Assembly: GCA_027943245.1 (NCBI GenBank)
Contig: JANDJZ010000243.1
Span: forward strand, 1 to 56,716
Direction: 5' to 3'
Source: Acanthamoeba sp. SK_2022b
Lineage: Eukaryota > Discosea > Longamoebia > Acanthamoebidae
DNA length: 56,716 bases
A program made the position numbers and the translations under genes. Below, piece by piece: positions 1 to 9,127 of this stretch (its first letter is position 1; each line of letters starts with the position of its first letter). The notes under the pieces were generated by a model. That model was not told the origin of the DNA. It did no database searches and was given only the letters and a program-made list of their open reading frames with translations.

Positions 1-1
1 T

Positions 2-931
2 ATGTCGAAGAATAACACTAATTACCAAACAGGCAAAAAGAATGGGACGACGGGCGAGGAGGAGCAGGAGCAGGAGAAGGAGACGGTGGTCTACCTCTGC
101 GGCGTGCATGCTAGGGACAAGCTGAACCGACGCGACCTGCCCAAGAGGGACGCCAAGGACCGCAAGCGGATGCAGCAGCAGCGGGCCGAGGCCGACCGCG
201 CCCTGGTCGAGCAGCGCCGCCAGCGCAACCAGGCGGCGGGCCGGCGCGGCGACGTCGTGCTCGAGCGGCTGCGCATGCTCAAGTCTCCGCGACATCTCGA
301 GGGCTACCTGCGCGTCTACCCCAACTTCAAGCACCAGAACAAGATCGACGGCTTCGGCTGCATGCGCCTGTCGCCCATGTCGCTCGGTCCCGTGGACCAC
401 GGCCAGCCGGGCCTGCCGCCGGCCCTCAACATCGAGAACTTCCACCAGGGCACCAAGGTCTTTTCCGAGGAGCTCGACGACGAGGGCAACCCGGGCCCGC
501 TCTACGTGGCCAACCGGCTGCGCTTCTACGAGGACCCGGTGCCGCATCGACACAAGTTCAGGGCTCCGCCGAGCGCGGAGAACGCGGGCAACCGCAACGT
601 GCCGGTCTACTTTTTGTGGGTGGACCGACGCGACGGCAGCGAGCACAGGCTGACCTACGTCCAGAGCCGTCAGTTCTACTGCAACTTCTACGAGCGGCTG
701 GCGTCGCAGGAGCCCGACTTCAAGCGCCTGCTGGAGATGGTCGAGGCCGGGACCAACCTGCAGCTGTGCGGCTACGACGCGTACCCGCTGCCCCAGGGCC
801 AGACCATCGAGGAGGCCTACCTCGACCCCTCGGTCCCGTTCGGGCACGAGCGTGTCCTCTATGCCATGCTCCTCCTCCACGACCGACCCGAGGACTACCC
901 CTGGCGCAAGCACAAGACCTTTGATTTCTGA
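2..931 (+). CDS. Intronless protein of unknown function, 309 aa
   Basis: One uninterrupted frame from ATG at base 2 to TGA, with no introns although most neighbours have several. The start lies at the window edge, so an upstream exon cannot be excluded. The N-terminal 85 residues are low complexity (a Glu/Gln run, then Arg/Lys-rich and probably helical). A globular part of about 220 residues follows, with distinctive blocks NIENFHQGTKVF (about 145-156), DPVPHRHKF (about 178-186), SRQFYCNFYERLA (about 222-234), LQLCGYDAYPLP (about 253-264) and PFGHERVLYAMLLLH (about 279-293). No named domain is recognised. From memory, similar block orders occur in uncharacterised proteins of amoebae and large amoeba viruses; that is a weak recollection, not a search result. 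It converges on the glycosyltransferase gene at 995-2059. Confidence 0.7.
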   Translation: MSKNNTNYQTGKKNGTTGEEEQEQEKETVVYLCGVHARDKLNRRDLPKRDAKDRKRMQQQRAEADRALVEQRRQRNQAAGRRGDVVLERLRMLKSPRHLEGYLRVYPNFKHQNKIDGFGCMRLSPMSLGPVDHGQPGLPPALNIENFHQGTKVFSEELDDEGNPGPLYVANRLRFYEDPVPHRHKFRAPPSAENAGNRNVPVYFLWVDRRDGSEHRLTYVQSRQFYCNFYERLASQEPDFKRLLEMVEAGTNLQLCGYDAYPLPQGQTIEEAYLDPSVPFGHERVLYAMLLLHDRPEDYPWRKHKTFDF

Positions 932-994
932 AAGAAACACACGCTAAATGAACGAACAGGATGTTGGCTTTCTGGTTTACTATTGGAATTGTTT

Positions 995-2059
995 TTATTT
1001 GAGCTGGAGTAGTCGTGAGCACCCCTTGCGCAGCAGGGGAGCATATCTGGCACAGTTACCAACCAAGAACAAAAGAGCACACCAGATGGAGAACAGGAGG
1101 CCAACCAGGACCTGTGGATCGGAGCTCAAAACTTTGTGGGATCGGAACGTTTCCTTGTCCCAGGCACTTCCGTTCATCACCTCGTCGAAGTAGGGCAGCC
1201 AGCGCTTGAGCCTTGGCCCGTCAAAGTGTAACAGGCACGGCACCAAACCTGTCCGGACATTTACAAAAGAACCACCCGTGGAGCCAGGCAGCCAGTCGAT
1301 ATCGTCCTCTGCACCGGCGACAGAAAGGGCCAGCCTGGCCGTTGTGTCTATGCCGATGGCGGCTGGTTGGCCGTTCTTCGCCCTCAGGTAGACCTCGATC
1401 CACCAGTCCTGGTCGTCCGTAGACTGGTTGTAGGGTCGGCTCTCGTAGCACCGCAACAGTGCATCCGCAGTGCCAATGATGGCCCCTGAGTTGATGTGCT
1501 CGTAGGGGCCCGGAGGCGACGCGAGAAAGCCATCAGCAGGTTCCAGCGCTCGTTCCTTGTACCGCGGCACCCAGTGTTTGTTGACCTCGAACGAGCTGAC
1601 CTCGCCCGACAGGACCACCTCCCGTTCGCTGGCAATGTACACGTCGATGAGGTGGCCTAGCGTGCAGCTCTGTGTGGGAAGTACGTCGTAGGCGTCGGTG
1701 AAAAGAACGATGTCGGACCCCCTGCCTGCAGCGACGAGACTGGCGACGAACTCGTGAGGGTATCGCAGCTTGGTCCCATAGCCGATACCCTTGCCATGGA
1801 GCGCTGGGTCACCTCGGCCCAAAAGATTGACGCCCCATGGCGCGCGCCTCTGTTGGATGATAAGATTGGGAGGAGGTGGACTGTTCCCCGTGGATACCGT
1901 GATGTGGTGGAATGCGCTTCCCATCATCGGTTGTGGTTGTCGCGTTGGAGTGGGTGATGAGTTAGAGAATAGAGAGAAAACGAAGAGCAGCAATAGGGTC
2001 CCCTTCCTTGTCTGCAGCATCACGAGAGCTAGTGATGAAGAAGAAACGCTAGCGATCAT
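995..2059 (-). CDS. Secretory-pathway PLOD-like glycosyltransferase
   Basis: Intronless frame of 354 residues. A hydrophobic N-terminal segment (about 18-33, or nearer the start if Met14 is used) looks like a signal peptide or anchor. A second hydrophobic helix near the C-terminus (about 316-336) suggests a Golgi/ER membrane protein. The middle carries the hallmarks of the glycosyltransferase domain of procollagen lysyl hydroxylases (PLOD): IVLFTDAYDVL (DxD-like site, about 116-126), HINSGAIIGTADALL (about 190-204) and STDDQDWW (about 214-221). Enzymes of this family add glucose or galactose to hydroxylysine or other acceptors; the substrate here is unknown. No hydroxylase domain is present, so this is a stand-alone transferase. 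Lack of introns is notable against the neighbourhood. Confidence 0.75.
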   Translation of the reverse strand: MIASVSSSSLALVMLQTRKGTLLLLFVFSLFSNSSPTPTRQPQPMMGSAFHHITVSTGNSPPPPNLIIQQRRAPWGVNLLGRGDPALHGKGIGYGTKLRYPHEFVASLVAAGRGSDIVLFTDAYDVLPTQSCTLGHLIDVYIASEREVVLSGEVSSFEVNKHWVPRYKERALEPADGFLASPPGPYEHINSGAIIGTADALLRCYESRPYNQSTDDQDWWIEVYLRAKNGQPAAIGIDTTARLALSVAGAEDDIDWLPGSTGGSFVNVRTGLVPCLLHFDGPRLKRWLPYFDEVMNGSAWDKETFRSHKVLSSDPQVLVGLLFSIWCALLFLVGNCARYAPLLRKGCSRLLQLK

Positions 2060-2600
2060 CTTCTTGGTGGAACCTCGAGGCTAACCAACCTCAAGGTCCA
2101 ATAGCGCAAAAGACCGATGTCCTGATATCTACCCGAACCTGAAACTGTCCGGCCGATGGCTGTCCTGGTGAATGCCGATTTACTTGCGAGTCGCAACTTT
2201 TGTCGGGTGAATCGCCTATCGGGATGATAATTAACCCTCATTAAGTAGTCGGCACAGCACCCGTTTGCTTTGGGCGTGGGAATTTCCTTTTGGAACCAGG
2301 GAAACAGCAGAAAGGCTGGCGTTGGTAGGCTGGCTTTTCCCTCCCCTTCTCTGTCCTCTCCATGGAGGACACACCCTCAACAGGCATATTCCATGCATTC
2401 ATGATGACAATGACCAACAGATCCTGCTCTCATCATGGAGTTGGGAGCCTAGACCACTAGACCAGAGAACCTCCTCCATTATCAAATGAGAGGTCAAAAA
2501 TGACTGGGTTTTTTTTGAGCACTCATTTCCAGGAATGTGAATTAACCAGCTTTAGACCAAGTAACAATTGTAATTTTAAGTTTACAATATTTTAGGTAGA
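2060..2600. other. Intergenic DNA without recognised gene
   Basis: The stretch between the glycosyltransferase start and the AT-richer island holds no supported coding frame. Its first 150 bases lie directly upstream of the glycosyltransferase start and presumably contain its promoter; no clear TATA box was identified. From about 2,500 onwards base composition shifts to AT-rich. Confidence 0.4.
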
Positions 2601-2700
2601 GTAATTGTTTACAGATGGCCTTACAAAACCAGCTGGGGTAGGCATCCCTGTTGTCATTCAGATGTTGGGGAGGTGGTTTGGTGTTGTGACACTAAGACAA
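2601..2700 (+). pseudogene. Possible Ty1/copia Pol C-terminal scrap
   Basis: Translation at 2605 gives FTDGLTKPAGVG followed by VIQMLG. This resembles the very end of copia-type polyproteins, where the RNase H region finishes with a 'V/IADGLTKPL...LG' block after the catalytic domain. No other RNase H motif is visible upstream, so at best this is a short decayed remnant. The AT-richer composition matches the better copia relic at 33.1-36.0 kb. A chance resemblance is possible. Confidence 0.25.
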
Positions 2701-5080
2701 AAAAGGAAGGGAGAGAAACCCCTGTATGGCCCTACATCTCCTGGAACTGGGAACTTCCAGGCTGCAAAATTCTATCTTTGCATTGGTGTTTGCCCATGCA
2801 AAGCCAATGTCCAATCATTGCTGATGGGTGGAGTAGCTGGCACATCAACAATCGGACAGGACTGGACAGGAACAGAAATGGAAAAATGCACTTGCCTTGG
2901 GGTTGAGTTTGATTCATTGTCTGGTCAGTCCCACCAAATTCCTTGCAATCACTTGATGATCTTCTTGGGTGCTTCAGCCAGTCATGACAGCAGCCATCAG
3001 CATTGCATCATCATCAAGGGTTATCAGAAGCACCATGTCATATGTCAAATCATACTGAGCCACCCAGTGGATGCTGTGTAAAGTCAACACAGCCTTTTGC
3101 ATGTACACATGAACCATGCTGATGGTGTAGCTCCTGCACCTCATGACTGAATGCTGCACTGTCATGTGCAGGTGGTGTGTTTGAACCTGCCTCATTGCGT
3201 GCATCCTTGCTGAGGACGTTGCTTCAGCACACATGCTTGCTTGCCACCATTGTGCCACACATATAACCTGCCATCTGGTCCTGTATGAGCATGTGATGTT
3301 GATGGGAATCTTGGGGAATGCCAAGAAGACCATCAACACCACATGCTCACACTTGACCAGCTGGCAAGCATTTTTGTGGTGAAGCAGGTGCATAAGCATT
3401 GTGTATGCATACATGCCCAGATGGTGGGCATATTTGTGGTGAAGAAGTAAGCAGTGCAGTCATGAACATGATGGCAGAGCAGAGAGAAATGCCAAGAAGA
3501 CCTCCAACATCACATGCTCATACACCTCCTTCACCACAAAAAAGCCTGCAATTTCATCATGTGTGGGCATGTCATGTTGGAGGTCAACACTTTGGACAAA
3601 AAATAGCTTGATATTGGCACCAGAACAAAGGAGATGGACAGTTTGATGTAGGTAAAGGAGCACTTCAGGACTGTGTATGCATACGTGATGAAAAAACAAC
3701 TTAAAAAGGGAAGATATTGAGTTTTGTGTGTGTGTTTCTCATTGTACTTTCCCAGAATGAATTGGATGCACTGTCATCCATGTGTGCAGAGGTGTATTAG
3801 GACTATATATGAGCAGGATGACATCATGCCAAGGCTGTGCATGTGCCTGGACAGTGGTCTCAGGCAACAGGCTTGGGAGTAAAGCTTGAATTGGCAAGGC
3901 TGTGTTGTCACCCAGTGCCCATGGATGGGATTACAACATTAAGGCAATGCTGGTGAACATGTTGCAAAGCAAAGAGCATGTGCATACTTTGTGATGGTAT
4001 TGCAAGCAAAAATGGCACCATGATCACCCACAACACATGCCCAAACATTACAACATTGAGGGTGTAATTGTGGGAAAGAATGTGCATGTGTGGTGAAGAG
4101 GAGCTGCATGAACACTGCACATGTGGACACTATGGTTGCAAGCAAGTGTGTGTGTGGTGAAGGAGGTGCACTGGCAAAACCTTGATGCCATGCCATCAAT
4201 GAAGCAGCTCTCCCCAGCACATGCATACTTTTTGTACATAAATGAAATAAAAACACACACATGTACATGGCCTGATGTTTTGTAATTGACAAAATGTATT
4301 GGTCAACATGAATTGTGTTTAAATTGTTGGAACTTGATCTCTTCCAAACATTCAAATTGGTTGGAGGTTAGAGGCATTGTTGTACTGAAAAGAACTTTTT
4401 GAATGTTTAGAAGAGATCAAGTTCCAACAATTTAAACACAATTCACATTTTGGATTGGTATCTTTGACACCACTGTTCCTGCTCTCTTACACTTTCCTCC
4501 CTCCCATACTCCACTTCATCATGTTCTCAGCTTCCACTTCTCCAATCTTTGCTACACTGCCCTTCTACCCCACCTCACAATAGATCTCTGGCAACATCTT
4601 TCTCCTGGAGCAGAAGTGTGTCACAACCTCAACCTGCGAGGCTGAACTCTACGTGCTGTCCCTGGAGGCTTTCAAGATTCCCACCACTCTGCCTGTGTGG
4701 TGCTCTTTCCTCATTGTCTCTGTGCTTTTTACCACATCTGGCTTTTGGATGAGCCTTCACTCCCTTCCCTGAGCCTACCTGCTACCTCAGCCACATTCTC
4801 ATCTCCTCCTCCCATCACCTTCCCAACTGCTACCTCCACATTTTCTGCCTGTGCTGTTTTATTGTACTTCCAGCTGGTCAATGTACTGTTTCATTTGGAT
4901 ATATTATTTGTACAAATTATTTTATATGTTATGTGCTAACCACAGGCTATGCAAGTTGAAAAGAAGAGGACACAAATACAGGAGAAGCAAACTACCTCTG
5001 GCCAACAACAATGAAGCCCAACCAATGGGGTCACGGCAGAAAAATTCGATTTCCTTTTCTGTTTCTTTTTTTTCTACCTC
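2700..5080. repeat. AT-richer, repeat-laden non-coding island
   Basis: Lower GC than the surroundings, no long frame with coding character, and many reused short words. The word TGTGGTGAAG recurs near 3375, 3434, 4089 and 4151, and in reverse complement near 3526-3540. A block beginning AATGCCAAGAAGACC occurs near 3317 and again near 3488 with flanking similarity over about 40 bases, i.e. a repeat period near 170 bases. Abundant CATG/GCATGC-type words add to the low-complexity look. This is probably decayed repetitive or transposon-derived DNA. The upstream end of the methyltransferase gene borders it. Confidence 0.45.
4288..4453. repeat. Long inverted repeat (hairpin), about 47-bp arms
   Basis: The left arm (about 4291-4356) and right arm (about 4398-4453) are reverse complements. 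The inner part runs from GAATTGTGTTTAAATTG to CTAAACATTCAAA on the strand of the right arm, with one mismatch. The outer part CAAAATGT continues the match only if 12 bases of the left arm (roughly 4299-4310, ATTGGTCAACAT) are looped out. The spacer is about 41 bases. The RNA or single strand would fold into a long stable hairpin. It could be a foldback/MITE-like element or a young palindromic rearrangement. Confidence 0.7.
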
Positions 5081-6458
5081 ATGGAGCCAGCGTTGGAAGA
5101 TGGCCGTTGCGACTTGCCCGATGGAGGTTGGCAAGCGGGCAAGGAGGTGAGGCAGCACCAGAACCTGAGCATTGAGGATGCGGTTGACATTTGGGACGAC
5201 TGCCACCTGTACCAACACAAGATGCTCACCTACCGCAGCTCCCTCCCACGACACGCCCTGGCCGCACTGCGTGCAGATGACGAAGCTCGTCTCGAGAACC
5301 AGCAAAGTCTGCATAACAGCATCGAAAATCGTGTAGGGGCAGTAGAGATTAATCCAAAGCCAGAGGCAGCGGCCAACGAGGCTGGCAAAGAAGCAGAGGA
5401 CCTGCTGACCATTGAGCTGTACCAACACCAGACCTCCTTCCGAGCACTCAACACGGTTGGCCTCACCGTGTGGAAGAGCGTACACGCACGCCCACTCCCT
5501 CACCTTGCGGCAACGTGGCGCTGCAATTGCGACCCATAGCCAACTACGGTGTTCGTGGTTGGGCAGAGCGTGGCGTTGGCCCGGCACCTCGAGGCTCTGT
5601 GGCGACGCGAGGGACCCACCTTCTTGGTCGGGAAGCGGGTCATCGAGCTGGGCTCCGGTTGCGGCTTGACGGGCATCCTCGCCGCCTTCCTCGGTCCCTC
5701 TCCCTGCGCCTTCACCTTGCTCATCATCCCCCCCCTCCCACCCGTGTGCACGCCACCGTCGGCTTACTCTCTGACCTTCACGCACACAGGCGGACACACG
5801 ACGTTCACTGACATGGAGAGCGTGCTGACGTGGACCAAGCGAAACGTGGAACACAACCTGGACCCCTTTCGCCACACCTACCGCGTCAAGGAGCTGCACT
5901 GGTACACTCAACTTCGCGGCCAGCAACTCGGCCGCCGTTAACACACACTGGGCAGGGGCCGAACGGAGCTCGTAAAGTTTCAGCCCGGGTTCGATGTCGT
6001 GCTGGGCGCCGACCTCATCTACTCGCCCAAGGTATCGCCTGCTTCGTCGAGGCATGACTGGCTGTCTCAGTCGTAACGTGTGCGTGTGTGGGACGGGGCT
6101 TGCGGGTTTGGCAGGTGGTGATGGCGCTACTCAACACTCTCCGCGGCGTGTCGCGGCCCGACAGTCGGGTGCTGGTGGCCTTTGAGGACCATAACCCCAC
6201 CGCTACCAAGCTGTTCCTCGCGCAGCTGCCGCGATACTTTGACACGCTTCATGTGCGTTACTTGACACCAAGCCGTGGCCTTATCGTCCACTCACCCGCA
6301 AAAAAACAAAACAAAAAAAACAGATGCGGCAGGTCAACAAGCTGCGGTTATGCGAGCTGAAGCGGAGGGACGAGGTAATGACGGCGGACGGCGATGCCTT
6401 CCAGACCTTCATCCAAGAATATAGCGACGATACGGACAGCGACTACAACAGCGAATGA
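5081..6458 (+). CDS. METTL21-type protein-lysine methyltransferase
   Basis: Seven-beta-strand SAM-dependent methyltransferase of the Methyltransf_16 family, which methylates lysines of chaperones, elongation factors and similar proteins. About five exons: roughly 5081-5484, 5580-5690, 5791-5901, 5953-6031, 6115-6250, and a last exon from 6324 to the TGA at 6456-6458. Motifs in order: NTVGLTVWKS before the SAM site, VIELGSGCGLTGILAAFLG (motif I), FTDMESVLTWTKRN (motif II, acidic ribose-binding region), and DVVLGADLIYSP (post-II; the family has a DxxY-like motif here). The C-terminus is acidic (DDTDSDY). The N-terminal exon before the family core has ordinary composition but no recognised domain, so the exact ATG is uncertain. 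The tandem epimerase gene follows closely. Confidence 0.75.
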
Positions 6459-6513
6459 GCAATCGTCTGGAAATTGAGGGAGAACAAAAACACTTATTTT
6501 CCTTATTGGGAAG

Positions 6514-8354
6514 GTGGTTTACCTATTCCCGATTCCTCCCGGCAAAAAGGAAACGAAAAGGAAACTCCTGACCTTGCGGAGGGCAGCAGGCGGAGCAGGA
6601 GACAAGCGGGAGATGAAGAGAGCGAACTCGGTGAGCGAGCAGGATTCCAATGGCGTGAACCATGACAACGGAGGCAGGAAGAGGGCCAGGGTGACGACCG
6701 ATCAGGGCCAAGACAAGAACTGCAAGAAGAAGATTGTCGTGCTTGTGGCGGGGGCGGCAGGGTTCATCGGCTCACACATGGCGCGCCGCCTGAAGCACGA
6801 CCCATCAGGAAGGTTCACTGTGGTGGGGGCTGACGTCCGCACCAACGAGTACATGCAGCACCATGAGTTCTGCGACGTCTTTCACCAGGTCGACCTCCGC
6901 AGTGCGTCACTTCTCCCACAAGGAAAATGCGAGCGCGAGTGGGCGTGCCTTGCCGTGCGTACCTCGCCTTGTGGGTGTGCGTGAGTGGTCTTACGTGGAC
7001 GCGTCATGGACAGAGCGAGAGAACTGCGAGAGGGTGACCAGGGGGTGCCACTGGGTCTTCAACTTCGCTGCTGACATGGGCGGGATGGGGTACATCCAAA
7101 GCAACCAGGCCTACATCCTCTACAACAATACCATGATAACCTTCAACATGGCCGAGGCCTCCCGTCTCAACGGCGTAAAGAGGTTTGCGCCCGCCTGCCT
7201 CCGTCACCGTCTTTCTCTCTTCTCAGTTTGCTCACCACTTGCTTTTCTTGGGCCTGTGCGCAGATATTTATACACGTCTTCAGCTTGTGTGTACCCAGAG
7301 CACAAGCAGGAGACCGAGGACAACCCCGGGCTCAGGTAGCCCTTCGCGTAGGCTCGTGTTTGTGGGGTGAGGGGAGCGAGGCTGACGATGATGTGGTACC
7401 ACTTGTTAGGGAAGCCGATGCATGGCCGGCACAGCCCCAGGACGCCTATGGGATGGAGAAGCTCAACGGGGAGGTGCTCTGCAGGCACTACATGGAGGAC
7501 TATGGCATGGAGATGCGCGTCGCCCGCCTGCATAACATCTACGGGCCCAAAGGCGCCTGGAAGGGCGGCAGGTACTAAACACACGACACAAAGGACTCAT
7601 ACTCGACACACGGCACACGACACACGCCGAAGTTCAGAGCGAGCACTGACTCCCCTGAGTAGAGAAAAGGCACCGGCCGCGTTCTGTCGTAAGGTCATTT
7701 GTTCGGTGGACAACATCGAGATGTGGGGCGACGGCCGCCAGACGCGAAGCTTCTGCTTCATCGATGACTGCGTGGTAGCTCACCCCCACTCTCCTCATTG
7801 TCCATTCCTCCACCTGAAGCCTGTTGGTCCCTGTGTCGACACAGGAGGGTCTGCTGCGGCTGATGGAGTCGGAGGTGCGCGAGCCCCTCAACATCGGGTC
7901 GGAGGAGATGGTGTCGATGCAGGACATGGCCCGCATGATCTGCGCCTTTGATGACAAGTCCCTGGGCTTCACCTACACGTCCGGCCCCATGGGTGTCCGG
8001 TACCATCAGCACTCGCACGCACACCCACATGCGCACGCACGCAGCGACTTACTCGGCCATGTGTGCGGCGTGGCCAGAGGGCGGAACAGCAACAATGACC
8101 TGATCAGGGAGCGGCTCGGGTGGGCCCCGTCGACTCGGCTGGTCGATGGCCTGCGGGCGACGTACGACTGGATCAAGGAACAGGTGGCGCGCGACCAGGT
8201 CAAAGGCCTCGACGTCCACGGACAGGACTACGCCTTGAGCCGCGTCGTCGTGCGCGCCGACCGGCCGCTCGCCGCCACCGCCGCCATCGATGATACCCAC
8301 AACGCCTCCAAGAGCGGAGCAGGAGGAGCTCACATGGAGAGGGCAGAGGCGTAG
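6514..8354 (+). CDS. GDP-mannose 3,5-epimerase-like NAD-dependent sugar epimerase
   Basis: Extended short-chain dehydrogenase. Spliced protein of about 420 residues over about seven exons; the last ends at TAG 8352-8354. The NAD site VAGAAGFIGSHMARRL is followed by NFAADMGGMGYIQSN, YTSSACVYPEHKQ, a YGMEK catalytic Tyr/Lys pair, HNIYGPKGAWKGGR, RSFCFIDDCVEGLLRLM, EPLNIGSEEMVSM and RNSNNDLIRERLGW. The AADMGGMG and SACVYPEHKQ blocks are diagnostic of plant GDP-mannose 3,5-epimerase, which makes GDP-L-galactose for ascorbate and polysaccharides. The start could be ATG 6514 or 6613; the residues before the Rossmann fold are charged and non-conserved. A C-terminal tail of about 50 residues is specific to this protein. 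It is convergent with the FKBP gene, 112 bases apart. Confidence 0.85.
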
Positions 8355-8466
8355 TGCCACACAAGAGCTGCCATGCTGTGGGACCTCTTTTTATTCCAAG
8401 CGGGAAAGCTCTACACGGGTGTAGAGGGGAGGCCGCCGTGAGTAAGCGAGTGCGCAGAACACGCGT

Positions 8467-9000
8467 TCATCTGATCGAAAGGACCTCCATCTCGAACATG
8501 AGCGTGGCGTTGGGTCCGATGCCCCAGGCAGGACTGTTGCATGCCACACGCGAGAGCGCGGAGGCGTAAGGCCTTCTTCACAACACGCGATTAGGGGAAT
8601 TGGGGGGGGAAGCGTACAAGCCAGTAGCACCGTAGGCGTAGTCGCCGGTCATGGTGAGACGGGCCACCTCACCTACCTTCATGGTGGCGACGCCCTCGTC
8701 CCAGCCTTAACAAGTGACGTAGAGATGAGATGAGATGAGATTTGAGTGCGCTGTGAGTATACGAACCTCGGATGACCTTGCCAAGACCAATAGCAAAGGA
8801 GAATGGCGTGTTTGTGTCCTTCGTGCTGCCGAAAATCCATCAACAAGCTGCACACAAAAATGCGAGGGGGACAGGCTCAACCTCCAGAACTTGCGGGTGG
8901 GGTTGGTGAGGTTGCCAGTGCAGTGGACCGTTACGGTCTGGCCCTTCTGCGGGGTAGGGCCGCTTCCCTCCTTCAACACTTCCTTTTCGAATCCCATCAC
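8467..9000 (-). CDS. FKBP-type peptidyl-prolyl cis-trans isomerase (FKBP12 class)
   Basis: Four exons give a single FKBP domain of about 110 residues. Exon 1 (from ATG 8998-9000) encodes [20 protein letters not shown] then [17 protein letters not shown]. Exon 2 (about 8767-8835) encodes [20 protein letters not shown]. Exon 3 (about 8621-8707) encodes [19 protein letters not shown] then GDYAYGATG. The last exon (8467-8538) encodes [20 protein letters not shown] and stops at TGA 8467-8469. All junctions use GT-AG. The FK506-pocket residues (Tyr, Asp, Phe, Val-Ile, Trp, Tyr, Phe) are in their usual places. It is cytosolic by lack of targeting signal. A second in-frame ATG directly follows the first. 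Confidence 0.9.
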
Positions 9001-9127
9001 GTTCTTCAGAGGATGGATTTTGTCGTGGGCCTACTTTATTTTTATCTATTTTTCGTCCTTTATCATTTTGTTTCTTTTGATATTCTTTTATTTGAGATGG
9101 TTTTACTTGCTAGGTATTTTACAATAC

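Noticed and set aside
4922..6055. 377-codon minus-strand frame over the methyltransferase region
   Set aside because: The plus strand carries all SAM-binding motifs with proper splice sites; the minus frame shows no recognisable domain.
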